Source: Mesostigma viride (taxonomy: Eukaryota > Streptophyta > Mesostigmatophyceae > Mesostigmatales > Mesostigmataceae). From it: DNA of 64,000 bases. The translations under genes and the position numbers were made by a program. Every line of letters starts with the position of its first letter. Positions within the stretch are counted from its first letter, which is position 1. Under the pieces are notes generated by a model. The model saw only the letters and a program-made list of their open reading frames with translations. It was not told where the DNA came from and ran no database searches. Shown here one piece after another: positions 36,201 through 46,138 of the stretch. The stretch spans positions 1,749,011 to 1,813,010 of the forward strand of contig RPFO01000127.1 of the NCBI GenBank assembly GCA_009746045.1, in the 5' to 3' direction.

Positions 36201-39200
36201 AGAGGGCTACTGGGAGTGGCAAGTGGCTACCAGGGTTATGTGTGGGCGTAGCATGGGGGGCAAAAGAGCATCATTTTTAGTTTCATTACGACATAGCCGT
36301 GTCTGTTTCAACTCTTTTTCGTTCCCCTTCCCCCCCCATCTGAATACATGGGGGAAGGGAAGGAAATATCACCCAAAGAAGAATAGGAGTATGACAACTT
36401 TGTTAATGTGTCCATAGATGCCTATCCCGGCTTTGCTCGTAAACCCAGGAAGCTGCCACCACTAAACACCTTGCCATCACCCTGTTTAGTTGGACCCTCA
36501 ACTACCATCGGAATCCCCACATCCACGCTCTATGGTTGCACCCTGTGCATGCATGCATCAATGTTCCTCGGTGTGCCCTTGGATGGTACTTGCCTTGACT
36601 GCCCGGCTGCTGTATGGTGCGCCTGAGCTAAATACTTGCGTCTGCGGCCCTTCCAACTAACGTGCATGCTGCCTTTCCCAATACGTGCGTGCGGCGCCCT
36701 TTCAATACTGTGTCAGCTGCCCCGCTGCCCTAGGCTGCCGCTCCTAATACTTGTATCTGGTGCCTCCCCCCATTCTGCCCTCCTGCCCGTTGCTGTGCGT
36801 CAGGCCCAAGAGCTGGGCCAAGAGGTGGCGCGGCTGTCAGCACAGGCGGCCGAGGAACAAGGAAACGCCTACACCCTGAGGTCCGTGTGTCAGTGATGAG
36901 CACTTCTGCAGCAGGCGGTGGTCCCGCTTCAGCATGGCATGTGCATGAATAGTGGGCCTACTACCTCTCCTTGTACGCGTGCCTATCCTTAAACTTCGGT
37001 ATCGAAACTGTGTCTCCATCGATAAAGTAATCTCATATGACGCGCTCCCTTTGATGGCATGATTAATGGGCGAGTGTCGTAAGCATTTCTTTTCACTATG
37101 TATTGCAGTAAGGATCTTTTGCCTGACTTTGGTTTGTTGGCCCTGCCGCCCTGGTCTTAACTTTATATCCCTACTATGACTGCCGGATGTAACGATGACA
37201 ACATGGGCTTTCTGTTGCCATGGCTGACAGCATGTTTCGCCATTGCTCGTGCCGTGTGAGCGTTGCTGCTGACATCATGTGAGCGTTGCTGCTGACATCA
37301 TGATGGTGGGGCCACACTTCCCCGCCTATCACATTTGCGTTCGCGTTTGGTGATATGCGTGGCCGCCATATACAAATAGCAATCTTTCGATGTTCCATTG
37401 ATGCACTACTGCTGGTACGACGTGCACGCATCTCACTTGTTGGAGAGCTGCCCATGCGGCGTTCATGCACGGAGGAAGGCCCGTGAGCGGAACATGGCAG
37501 CAACCGCGAGTATTATATCGAAAGTCCTTCTCCCAGTATGCTGCCGATGCTCAAGCCCTTCCTCCTGTGCTGCTTTTTCGTCTTATTCTGGCGGCTCGCG
37601 GCTCCCTCAGGCAAAAGGCGGAGCTCTTGCTGACGATGATCCACGCGGAAAGTGACAAGGAGCGATGCATACAGCTCCTAACGGTGAGCTGAAACCGCCT
37701 TCACATTAGACAAGGTGCATTCTGCCTCATCCTTCCCCTGTATCTGACGGGGAGAAGTGAATGGCGCATCCGGCCGCGGATGGTGAGATGGGAGCAGCGG
37801 GTACCGCAGCGGATGGTAGGGAGTATGACGCGCCCAGTGTTCGCGACGAGTATGCATGGGAGGCAACAAGGGTGTGGATGCCAGGGGCATAGTGTGACTT
37901 GTGGCCATAATGACACCAAGCACTTCGCAGCTGGCTTTAAACATCCTATAGACTCCTCTTCGTTAAAGATACCTAAGATCAAAACTGTACTGCACGGTAG
38001 TATATGAAGGATCAATTGATTGTGGTATATAGTATATAGTATATGAATTGTAGAATATAGTATATGAAGGATCAAATGATTGTGGTATGGCTGTTTAGTA
38101 TGAGTATTCGGCTAGATTTCCCCTTTCCAACCCAAAGTATTAGTGTACAGTCATTCACGCCTTAAGTTGGGTTGGCCTAAGGTGTGTTCACGCCTGAAGT
38201 TGGGCCGCATAGGATTTTGGCATTCTAAGTTCAAAGTAGTTCATAGTATTATGTTTTAGTATCATTAGTTCACATTAGTACAATGTAGTAGAGGCATTAA
38301 CGCCTTAAGCTGGGTTCACGCCTTAGTTAGGTTGACCCCTCGAAAACCTCGAACCCAACTTAAGGTGTGAATGACTGTACATCTTTGCACACCTCTGCAC
38401 ATCTCTGAGTGCGTGCCTGTGCAGCCTTTGCCATTGCCGGTTTCACCCACTCTCGGGTTGTTGCACACTCCTGATTGCCTGCCCAGTGTGTGAGTGCGTG
38501 TTTGGCGATGCGCGGCGTTCGACAGAAAGCCATCAACAATGGGCATGTGGACAAGGCCAGGTCTCGAATCAGCCGTGACGGCGCGGACGACAGCAGCAAT
38601 CCGCACGGCTGTGACCACGAAGCCCGCGCCCACGCCCACCCGTACAACAGGAGCACGCATGCGGGCCGCCAATCTCTTCTGCACAGCAATAATGGTGCCA
38701 TGGCCAACAGTGGTGCCAACAATAACAAGGATGGGAATCGTCATCAGCAGCGGCAGCAGCAGCAGCGGCAGCAGCGGCAGCATCCTGCCACCCCAGAGCC
38801 AGCCGTGACCGCCTCCAGGGACTACCGGCCGCACAGTGCCACCAAGCAGACCCCCCCTCCATCTGCCAGTCCCGCGAGCAAGACCACGACCAACCTTACG
38901 CCCGGCGCGGTGCGTAGCGGCGGCAAGTACAAGATGCCCTGGGACCCGAGCGTGGGGATGGGCATCACCTCGGCGTGGCCGATGTCAGGGTCCCTGGCCA
39001 GCCGGATGCCCGCGGCCACGCCAGGTGTTGCCGCCGCGGCGGAGGAGGGCCACTTCGTCGGGTCGACAGGGAGCCCCCACGTGTCGTTTGCGCCGGATGG
39101 ACGCTCGCCATTGGTCGGATCCAAAGGCACACCGGGCCGCACGCCCCAACGTAGCAGCCGCAGAGTGCAGGGCAGGGCGGTGGATGGCGGGTGGATGGGT

Positions 39201-39935
39201 GGGGGGCAGACGCCGGCATCACCGCGGGAGATCGCGTCGTCGCCATTCCTGGACGCGGAAGAAGGAGATGACTTGCAGATTCTGCTGGAGGGGGAGCTGT
39301 CGGAGGAGCAGGTGGCCAGCATGGTCCCGCCCGAATTCTTCAAGTCCAAGTGGGTGGTGCGGGAGGGGCGTGCAGGAGGGCGTGTGTTGAAATAGTATTA
39401 CCGGTAATTCTTTCTTGTGTGGGTTGCAGGTTCTTAAAGTCCAAGTGGGTGGCTGCCGCACAATGGAAGGGGATATACTGGCTTTCTGGCAATGGGAGGG
39501 ATTTGTAGTTGGACTAGTTTCTCGCTCATTCTTTTTTGTGTCGATTGTGAACTTACACTTGGAAAGTTCTAGCCAGGAGCTTGCTTAACAACTCTGCAGG
39601 ATGCTGTTGTGGATGGCTCGCTTGTTGTGGTTCTCACAATAATGCTGGCTGTCTGGCCGTGGTTGTGAGAGTTTCTGGTGTTGCTGCCTTGCTGGCATGT
39701 CATGCCAACCATTCTACGTTGAAGGCTATTCCAAGGTCCGGGGCGGAAAGTTTACATTTAGTTTTTATGGCTGGTGTGCCTTGCATGCAGGTGGGATTCC
39801 AGCTCACCGAACATGGCCCGGGATGCCACCAGGACCAAGCTGATGGTGGACTTTGCAGCGGCACCAAAGCTTCCTTCCCCGGTCAAAACTCCAGAAGCCT
39901 TGTCAAATACGGCCAGGCAGCTTGTGCTTTCTTGA
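16643..39935 (+). CDS. kinesin-like protein with degenerate (nucleotide-site-less) motor domain
   Basis: Exons supported by agreeing phases: 16643-16721, 18217-18306, 19154-19211, 20505-20568, 21702-21767, 22399-22509, 23789-23857, 24708-24827, 25386-25496, 25853-25924, 26591-26611, 26807-26862, 27670-27748, 29457-29588, 30674-30766, 32154-32220, 33122-33484, 34284-34359, 35167-35317, 36073-36138, 36804-36880, 37611-37683, 38526-39349, 39791-39935. An optional microexon is 39430-39444. The total is about 1020 residues from the first exon I can place; the true start codon is missing, upstream of 16643. The first 376 codons follow the kinesin motor order: RVYGPSVDTVEVY, PFAITDIY, SFLVRLSFGEL, DVRDLL, LLQQLLQPAL, AETQATLRFGS. 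All nucleotide-contact motifs are lost. Residues after the motor are charged helical (ELEDVRAQLADALHENQEAA, AELLLTMIHAESDKE), so coiled-coil, then a disordered Gln/Ser/Pro tail. The agreeing phases of about 24 exons argue against a pseudogene. The 21-nt exon at 26591 and the end of the 35167 exon are the weakest calls. Confidence 0.85.
18559..18867. repeat. (CCCCTAGT)n octanucleotide array, about 38 copies
   Basis: Near-perfect period 8; two neighbouring units read CCCCCAGT. It lies in the intron between the exons ending 18306 and starting 19154 and ends in a C run. Confidence 0.97.
18985..19095. repeat. 14-bp minisatellite (TTGTTGTATGCTGC)
   Basis: About seven copies in the same intron as the octanucleotide array. 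Confidence 0.9.
19403..19640. repeat. 15-bp degenerate minisatellite (TTCGACATTGTTCAG)
   Basis: About 15 degenerate units with period near 15 in the intron following the P-loop-equivalent exon. Confidence 0.9.
20786..21250. repeat. composite tetranucleotide microsatellite
   Basis: A run of successive tetranucleotide blocks: CCTG (about 20787-20838), CCCG (to about 21003), GACT x4, GACC (to about 21120), ACGC, then CAGC (to 21250). Neighbouring blocks mostly differ by one or two bases. Long open frames across it are artefacts of the periodicity. It lies in the intron between the exons ending 20568 and starting 21702. Confidence 0.95.
22555..23349. repeat. 56-62-bp minisatellite, about 13 copies
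   Basis: Units contain GCAAGCGGAGCCTGGTGAGG...GCAGCAGACCAAGG followed by a variable G run. It begins 45 bp after the exon end at 22509. At 23341-23349 it finishes with a copy of that exon end (CGGCCAAAG-GTGGG), exactly 840 bp downstream of the original at 22501-22509. Confidence 0.93.
23906..24015. repeat. 25-bp degenerate tandem repeat (GTGCTGCCCCCTGCACTACC)
   Basis: About four to five units just after the exon ending 23857. Confidence 0.85.
26191..26398. repeat. 52-bp tandem repeat, four copies
   Basis: GGTCCTATTCCGATGCATTG...TTATCATTAAGCAC; units start about 52 bp apart (26193, 26245 and so on) and are almost identical. Intronic. Confidence 0.93.
27008..27110. repeat. about 35-bp tandem repeat, three copies
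   Basis: GGACGGTTGGCC(G)ATATTGGCGTGGATGGGTGGGT in the intron after 26862. Confidence 0.88.
27870..28600. repeat. 29-bp minisatellite, about 25 copies
   Basis: Unit GTATATATGCATGGTGTAGAGTTGGCACC, nearly invariant. The last unit runs into GGCACCGTCAAGG (28588-28600), the same 13 bases found across the upstream exon end and donor at 27738-27750. Confidence 0.95.
28623..29135. repeat. 46-bp minisatellite, about 11 copies
   Basis: Unit GTACACAACGCAGCCGTTTG...GTGGGGTGCTATATCTGCC. It lies about 25 bp after the 29-bp array in the same intron. Long open frames over both arrays on either strand are period artefacts. Confidence 0.95.
30311..30324. repeat. telomere-like (TTTAGGG)x2
   Basis: Two units in the orientation opposite to 13764-13791, inside a kinesin-gene intron. 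Confidence 0.7.
32263..32588. repeat. 10-bp repeat (ACAATACACT)n
   Basis: About 30 degenerate units, starting about 40 bp after the exon ending 32220. Confidence 0.93.
33624..33720. repeat. 32-bp tandem repeat, three copies
   Basis: TAGGCACGTTTAACTAATTCATTCATTAATGG units with period 32 in the intron after 33484. Confidence 0.9.
34056..34139. repeat. (ACCCTGC)n heptanucleotide, about 12 copies
   Basis: Perfect period 7 except one ACCCTTC unit. Confidence 0.93.
34446..34752. repeat. 22-bp minisatellite, about 14 copies
   Basis: TGATGGTCTGGACACTGTAGTA units alternating between GGACAC and GGTCAC forms, in the intron after 34359. Confidence 0.93.
35605..35755 (+). mobile_element. tRNA-derived SINE-like element, copy 3
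   Basis: Best-preserved copy. It shows CGCTCTCGGGTAAATAGC, an A-box-like CCCAGTTGGGCTAT, an anticodon-arm-like CTCCGGATCAGGAG, GCAAGAGGTCCTGT, a perfect B box GTTCGAATCC (35732-35741), and GGTATGGTACCA. It lies sense-oriented in the kinesin intron 35318-36072. Confidence 0.75.
38148..38377. mobile_element. Tc1/mariner-type MITE (230 bp) with TA target duplication
   Basis: Ends are inverted repeats of about 26 bp with one mismatch, starting CAGTCATTCAC and finishing GTGAATGACTG. They are flanked by TA at 38146-38147 and 38378-38379. The inside has further CGCCTTAAG/TTAGG copies but no coding capacity. CAGT termini with TA duplication are the hallmark of Tc1/mariner derivatives. It sits in the kinesin intron 37684-38525. 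Confidence 0.85.
39430..39444 (+). other. candidate in-frame 15-nt microexon duplicated from the preceding exon end
   Basis: TTGCAG precedes and GTGGGT follows 15 bases that repeat, with two changes, the last bases of the exon ending at 39349 (which encode FFKSK). Inclusion would insert FLKSK without shifting the frame before the last exon at 39791. It may be alternatively spliced or simply ignored. Confidence 0.5.
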
Positions 39936-40517
39936 TGATGGGAAAGGGTGTGCCACTTATGTATTAGCAACAGCCTACTGGAGACTGGCATGGGTCAACA
40001 CTTTATAGTTGTCTGAGTAAGTCATAGCCTGGTTTATATCACTGGATTAAGTACGTGACACAGTCACGTGCTCACCAATAAGGGAACCTTCGACTCCTCA
40101 CTCCTGATGTACAAAACGAATCAGAGCGCCAAGCTTCTCTGGATATGCTGGCAGATTATTGCTTTTGCTTGCTGGGCAACAGAACAATCTAAAGGATTAC
40201 TGATGGTCAGTTGCCCAGATACACGTCCAGTATTACCTAGGTGGACCGTAGGTAACCTTCGGTACCCGGCACCAGAATTTATCGTGAACTGGCGCGCCCT
40301 GTCAAAAAGTGCACCCGGCCCAGCCAAATTAAAGGCCACACATGTAGTTGTCTCCCGAGCCACGAGCCACGAGCCACGAGCCACGAGGTAGCCATGGCTG
40401 TCGGAGCTCATAACTTTCACGTTTGAGCGCCGAATTCAGCTGTGAATATCACAATCGCTTCGTCTTTCTAAGACGCACATGCTGATATAATTTTCCGACG
40501 CTATTACGCAATATACG
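39936..40517. other. 3' region of the kinesin-like gene and 5' flank of an ORF1 element
   Basis: Contains a palindrome ACGTGAC-ACA-GTCACGT (40053-40069) like the 3' hairpin of the ORF2 fragment at 8062-8080, possibly a LINE 3'-end relic. A (GAGCCAC)x4 heptanucleotide lies at 40358-40388. No gene in 40070-40517. Confidence 0.5.
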
Positions 40518-41896
40518 ATGAGCAAACGCCTCTCGACGCAACGCAGCCTGGCGGCTGCGCTCGGCAATGAAAATACGCCTGCAGCTTCGGCTGCAGCTTC
40601 GCCCACCGGCCCAGATGGCAACGGTGACACTAGTCGTGCACTGGTGCTCGCCCAGCCTCCCGGGCTCGCCTCGCCATCAGCATCGCCTGAACCTAAGCGC
40701 AGTCGCTCTGCTGAGCCGCCCTGGGAAGAGCGCTCCTTTGACGTCAACAGCCCCGGCTTCTGGCAGCGCAGCCCCACTTGGATTATGGAAGACTTTTATT
40801 ACGGTAATCACGCCTCGCTTCTAGCCATGTGCGTGTACCTCACGACCCACAACCGTGGCCGCTGGCCTGGTGGCGGCGAGCTTGTCGACCCCGCCGAGGC
40901 TCTCCCAATCATTCACCGCATGCCTCGCCCCAAGCTTCAACGCTTCGCCCTCTGCTCCCTTGTTGGACGCTCCGAATCCGAGATCTGGGCTCCCAAACCG
41001 CCCCCCTTCCCCTCCGAAGCCTCCATCCGCACCCTCCTCAAGGAAGCTTTCGAGCAGCACGTGACCCCTCTTGCCGCAGATGTGGCGGCACTTGGCGGCA
41101 CGCTGGCTGCTGAGCTCCCCACCATCCCCACCGCCACCGCCACCCTCCTCGCCTCCACCTCCCCCCCCCCTCCGTCTCCACCGACTCCATCACCGCCCAG
41201 CTCCGCGACATCGACCAGCGCCTCAAGGATAATGCAATCGCTATCGAGGTCTTGCAGAACACAGCAGGCCTCACCGCCCAGGCAGTGAAGGACATTGCCG
41301 CCAAGCCAGCCCCGGCTGGCCTGGCCGGCGATGCTCCTCCCATCACGACCTGGGCGGACATGCTTAAGCAACATACCACCTCCACCACCTCCGCCGTCGC
41401 AGCCCAGCTCCAGCGGCAGACGCTTGACCTCCGCGAGGAGGCCGAGCTCGCCAAGCGCAGCCTCAACGTCATTGTCAAGAATCTCAAGATGGAGGAAGGT
41501 GAGAATTCCGAGAAGCTTGCGCGTGCTTTTGAGAGAGAAATCCTTGATCGCATGGGCCTTACTGGTGAGATCGAGCTGGCCGCCCACCGCCTTCCCCGCG
41601 CGCGGGGTAAGGCCGGGCCGCCCCCGCTCCTTCTCACCTTTAAGACCCCGGCGGACAAGATTTCTTTTCTCAGACGCCGCAAGCGGCTCGAGAAGACTCT
41701 CTTCACCCTTGATGACGACTTGACCCTGGCGCAGCAACAACGGCGACGGGAGCTATGGCCGACCTACCTCCAGCTCCGGCAGACCAAGGCGGGACAGCCG
41801 GTGTACTGGAAGGGGGCGGCCATCTACGTCGGCCATAAGCCCTGGCAGGCGACCCCCTCGACCACCGCGGCCCCAGCAACTCCAGCCCCAGCCTAG
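40518..41896 (+). pseudogene. L1-type retrotransposon ORF1 protein (single frameshift)
   Basis: Starts at ATG 40518. An N-terminal Ala/Pro-rich segment and a unique segment are followed, from about 41171, by a helical coiled-coil-like stretch (ITAQLRDIDQRLKDNAIAIE, DLREEAELAKRS). The RRM-like and C-terminal domain of L1 ORF1 (Transposase_22 type) comes next: VIVKNLK, AHRLPRARGKAG, LLTFKTPADKISFLRR, TLDDDLTLAQQQRRRELWP, VYWKGAAIYV. The stop is TAG at 41894-41896. The two halves are in different frames; the switch is at a run of ten C (41161-41170), consistent with one missing C, so a recent mutation or a homopolymer sequencing error. ORF1p coats element RNA as a trimer in L1. No ORF2 follows. 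Confidence 0.85.
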
Positions 41897-42340
41897 GGGA
41901 ATACAGCAGTAGTGTAGAATAGTTAGACAGTGGCCTTGTACATGCCCGCCTACTACAGGCACTATACCAGCTGAGGCCTAGCCTTTTTAGTCATGTACAT
42001 GTGTGCCTATGATGTGCCACACTCCAGACGATGCATAGCCTTATTTAGTAATGTTGTGCCCATGCAGGGAGTCACTCTCTGCTGAGAAGCCATGCCATAG
42101 CTCTTGTATAGCCATGATGATCTTCCCCCTCACAGGCATGCTCCCCCCTTACCCGGGCATAGCGTGATAGACCATGAGGGTGCGGGTGCCCTGGTGCACC
42201 TAGAGCAAGTGTTGTTTACATTCCCACCCTTGCAGGAAGTAGCTTAGAATGTATTATAGGCTCATATGCCCCTTCTCAGGGCTATGTGCTACATATACTC
42301 CCAACGGAGTTATGTTCCTAATTAATTAATTAATTAATCA
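41897..42340 (+). mobile_element. 3'UTR, terminal hairpin and (TTAA)n tail of the ORF1-only element
   Basis: Closely matches 6600-7045: TTTGTATAGCC/CTTGTATAGCC-ATGATGATCTTCC, GTGATAGACCATGA, TGCCCTGGTGCACCTAGAGC, CATATGCCCCTTCTCAGGGC, then ACTCC-CAAC-GGAGT (42297-42310) and TAATTAATTAATTAATTAAT. The element thus has a normal LINE 3' end directly behind ORF1. Confidence 0.85.
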
Positions 42341-42910
42341 GGCCCGATGGGGGGTGGGCATCCCACCAGCCTAGGCATGGCCACGAATCAAAGCTTCTGA
42401 AGCTGAATTTTTGCAGCCCATTGGAGACGACCACGGCAAGTTAGCCTGTTCAGTCAGGGTGGCTAGCTCAAGTTATGAATTTTGAGGCTAAACTTTGCAT
42501 GGAAACAACAACATACAAACAAGACGACCTTATAAGAATAGCAATTGCAAACAGGTCTTTTCTGTTTGATCTGGGGCTTAATTTGAAAACAGCTAATTAC
42601 CCACGCGCGTAACATCCCTTGCATGTCATACAGTGTGGGAGAAAGTCAAGCCAGGTGCCTCCTGGGAGCGATGACCTATTTTTAGCTGCTGCAACTTGCC
42701 ACTTGCTAACTTCCAGAGGAAGATTCCAGATTGGGTGTCGTACACGCGCGCGATTCTAGATCCTCTTGTTGAGACTTTTCAGCTGAACTATCGCAAGCTT
42801 ATTTGAAAAAGACCTGTGGACCGTAGGTCAATGCCACCCCCCCCGGCCTGCCAGGGAGGGTACGTGATGGGTATAGAAGCCGGTTTACTAGCTTGCGGGC
42901 TTGCGACCAC
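42341..42910. other. no gene recognised
   Basis: AT-richer spacer between ORF1-element copies; nothing identifiable. Confidence 0.5.
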
Positions 42911-43090
42911 TGATCTACGTCGACCACAACCCATGACAAGCGACCCCCGCCCCAGCAACTCCCGCCTATAGGGGAATATATTATATAGTATACGTATAGC
43001 GTAGCATAGACAGGCTAAGATAATGTGCATATGGCCGTGCAGTACATTTATGCCTATGATGGCATCCTGCACACCAGATGATGCATTAGC
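42911..43090 (+). mobile_element. ORF1-element fragment (end of ORF1 plus start of 3'UTR)
   Basis: CTACGTCGACCACAACCCATGACAAGCGACCCCCGCC matches the end of ORF1 at 41825-41890. It is followed by GGGGAATAxA, ATGCCTATGATG and CACACCAGATGATGCAT of the 3'UTR. Strongly mutated. Confidence 0.7.
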
Positions 43091-43495
43091 GTTTGAGTAA
43101 AACAGTTAAGCCAGCAAGTAAAATAAGAAAGTAAGTAGGTAAGCGGCGTGAACATGCACTGAAGGCATGCCACAGAGTACCCGATGAGGTACTTTTCTAC
43201 GCGGATACTAATTCACCCGCGAAGGCAAGTGGCGCGTCTCAGTTGCCCACACCTGGAGTCGCAGACAGCAACTCGACGCGCCATCCGGGGACTAAATATC
43301 CAAGACAACTGTACGTACGCCTGGCCATGATGACGGACTGTGTGCATGGGGGCGGGTAGGTACTTGCATGCTAACCCCCGATAGCCCAGGTGAATACAAA
43401 GGCTTCTCTCGGAGCCTGAGGGGTTTTAGGGGCATACCCAGGGTTCGATCACCCACAAACCCAGCGTTTAGGTTCTGAGTTAGCCACACTCTGCC

Positions 43496-44300
43496 CATGA
43501 TGCAGAGAGTTACTCTCTGCTGATCTCGATGCCCATGATGCCCTAGCTATTCAGTGCCTAGCCTAGCTATCTTCCACCCCTGCCATGCCACTGAGGCCTT
43601 TTAGGTATGATACATCATGGTGGTTCAGACCTGCATCAGTGCATGGGCGGCCGACATGCTGAAGCACCACACCACCTCCACTGCCTCCACCATCGCGGTA
43701 CATGAGCTCAAGCACCAGACGCTAGCTCAACCTCCGCGCGAGGAGGCCGACATCACCAAGCGCAGCCATAACGTCATGCATCGTCAATTAGCACTTCGAC
43801 CAGCCCGGGCAGGTCAAGTCCTGACTCCGGATCGACCTGTCTCTTGCCATGCATGCATAGCGTGTAAGGCTGTAAGCGCGACATCCTTAATTAATTACCG
43901 CCCTTGCGCATGGAACTCACTGCCAGCCAGCTCAGCCGGACGGATGCTGTCCGCCTTCCCCGCGCGCGGGCCGCGGGCTAAGGCGGGACCGGCGCTCCCC
44001 TGCGTCCTCACCTTTTGCGTATATACATGGCGGATAAGCTGTTGTGTGTACACGCCGCAAGAAGCTCGCGGGGACTTCCTACACGCTGGACGACAACTTG
44101 ACCCTGCATGGCGCTGCAACAAGGGCGACGGGAGATATCGCCGACCTACCTCCAGCTCGATCCGGCAGACCACAGGGGAGAAACCGGTATACTGGAGGGC
44201 CGGGGCCGGCGGTCATCCATATGCACGTCGACCACTTGAGCCGGCCCTGGCAGGCGCCCCCCGCCACCCCAGCTAGCTAGCAACCCCCGCCTAGGAAATA
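43496..44300 (+). pseudogene. degenerate L1-type ORF1 copy
   Basis: 43496-43600 resembles the 3'UTR (GCAGAGAGTTACTCTCTGCTGA, itself a hairpin). 43617-43790 matches ORF1 (TGGGCGGCCGACATGCTGAAGC, CGCGAGGAGGCCGACATCACCAAGCG). 43950-44270 holds scattered pieces of the RRM/C-terminal domain in shifting frames. Many indels; not translatable. Confidence 0.75.
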
Positions 44301-44627
44301 ATTTATATAGCCATGGGCGCTGAAACATCGAACTCGGGCCTGACCCATTCTCCAACATCCCATGTGCCTCACCACATCCCAGCAATGACCTCTTTCTTTA
44401 TTCAATCAATTTTTGTTTTTGAACATTATTATTAGTACTCTTTTGCTTTGTCTTTATTTATTTTTGTTCGTATTAGTTCCTATTTACATTTTCTATCCAT
44501 TTTCTTTCATTTTCTTTTCCTTGTTCCCTTTGTAATGTGTCAGGTCCTTCCTTTTTCTTTTAGCCCCTTCGTGTATGTGTGACGGGTGTATGCGTTCCCT
44601 CTTTTCCTTCTTAATTGTTGTACTACT

Positions 44628-44898
44628 GGTGGTGGTGGTGGTGGTGGTGGTGGTGGAGGTGGTGGTGGTGGTGGTGGTGGTGGTGGTGGTGGTGGTGGTG
44701 GTGGTGGTGGTGGTGGTGGTGGTGGTGGTGGTGGTGGTGGTGGTGGTGGTGGTGGTGGTGGTGGTGGTGGTGGTGGTGGTGGTGGTGGTGGTGGTGGTGG
44801 TGGTGGTGGTGGTGGTGGTGGTGGTGGTGGTGGTGGTGGTGGTGGTGGTGGTGGTGGTGGTGGTGGTGGTGGTGGTGGTGGTGGTGGTGGTGGTGGTG
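44628..44898. repeat. (GGT)n trinucleotide array, about 90 copies, followed by (TG)n
   Basis: Nearly perfect; one unit near 44656 reads GGA. Open in all frames, so poly-Trp, poly-Gly, poly-Val and, in antisense, poly-Pro or poly-His readings are artefacts. It continues into TGTGTGTGAATG repeats to about 44980 and abuts the 5' end of the next ORF1 copy. Confidence 0.97.
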
Positions 44899-45012
44899 TG
44901 TGTGTGAATGTGTGTGTGAATGTGTGCATGTGTGTGTGTGTGTGTGTGTGTACACGTGGGTGTGTATGTGTGGGTGTGTTTTCCCCATCAACTTTCTTGT
45001 TACCCTCTGTCT

Positions 45013-46138
45013 CCAGTTCCTCACGCAGGAGCGGAAGCTCTTTGTGGCCTGGAGAGGGGGGACGGCTATCGACTACCGCGACACGTCCTGGCTCTACACC
45101 TGTGACGAATCCCGCCAACGCACGGTTATCTTGACCAGCTACTACCAGCGCAGCTTCGGCGACATCCACAGAGCACTTTGGGACGAACTCAAAGCCCCAG
45201 CCCCCGCACAGCCGGCAGCCCCATCGGCTTCCTCCCTCTGCAAGGATGACATCCGCGCAGTGCTGGAGGAGCACGTGACCTGGCCGCTGGCCGAGAAGAT
45301 GACCTCGCTGAACACCACGCTCAACACGGTCGAGGCCCGGGTCTCCAACGTGGAAACCAAGGTCGTCCACAAGCTACAACCACAGTTCACGGCGCTACAC
45401 ACCGCGGCGCAGGCTTCGGAAACGCATGCTGCACTTGTCTCTCGCCTTAACCAGGTGGAGGGCAAGTGTGGCGTGCTCCTGAAGAAGCTTGAGGCCATCA
45501 CCGCCCACACCGAGGCCCTGGCCACACAGGTCCCCAAGATAGCGGAGCAGACGGCCACCATTGCATCCCAGCCACCCCGGCAGGATGCTGGCGACCTCCC
45601 GCCGCTCTCCTACGCGGACCTGCTGCGGTCAGCGACCGCCTCCACCACCGACGCCATCGCCACAAAGCTCCAGGAGCTGGAGGACCACCGCCAGGCCCAG
45701 CAACGGGAGGTCACCGACCGCGCTCGCCGCGAGTGCCGAGTGGTGCTACGTCGCTTCCCCCAGAAGCCAGGTGAGACGTCAACCTCTCTTGCTGACGAGC
45801 TCAAGAACCAGCTTCTTACCCTCATGGGCCTGGTAGGTGAGGTAGAACTGCGTGGGTGCCACCGCCTTCCCCACTCACGGGACAAGGCGGCTCCCCCACC
45901 AGCCCTACTCACCTTCCCCTCCCCTGAGGATAAGCAGCGGTTCCTCTCTCGTCGCAAGCGGTTGCACGACCTCACCTGGACGCTGGATGACGACCTCACC
46001 CCCGCTCAGCAACAGCAGCGACGCGACCTGTGGCCGGAATACCTCCGCCATAAGCAGGACCCCCAGAAGCCCAAGGTGTACTGGAGGGGCGGGGACCTGA
46101 TGATCAACCACAAGATGTGGACGCCCCCAGCGGGCTAG
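45013..46138 (+). CDS. L1-type retrotransposon ORF1 protein, second subfamily (5'-truncated)
   Basis: One uninterrupted frame of about 375 codons ending TAG 46136-46138. A long helical region (KMTSLNTTLNTVEARVSNVE, HAALVSRLNQVEGKCGVLL) fits the ORF1p coiled coil. Then come VVLRRFPQKPGE, LMGLVGEVELRGCHRLPHSR, LLTFPSPEDKQRFLSRRKRL, TLDDDLTPAQQQQRRDLWPE and VYWRGGDLMI, the same fold as the copy at 40518 but clearly diverged. No start codon is evident: the frame enters from the GGT/TG microsatellite, so the element was probably truncated on insertion. No ORF2 follows. Confidence 0.8.

Noticed and set aside
44586-45370. Long poly-Gly, poly-Trp, poly-Val, poly-Pro and poly-His open frames
   Set aside because: They are the six readings of the (GGT)n array; no codon structure or start beyond the repeat.
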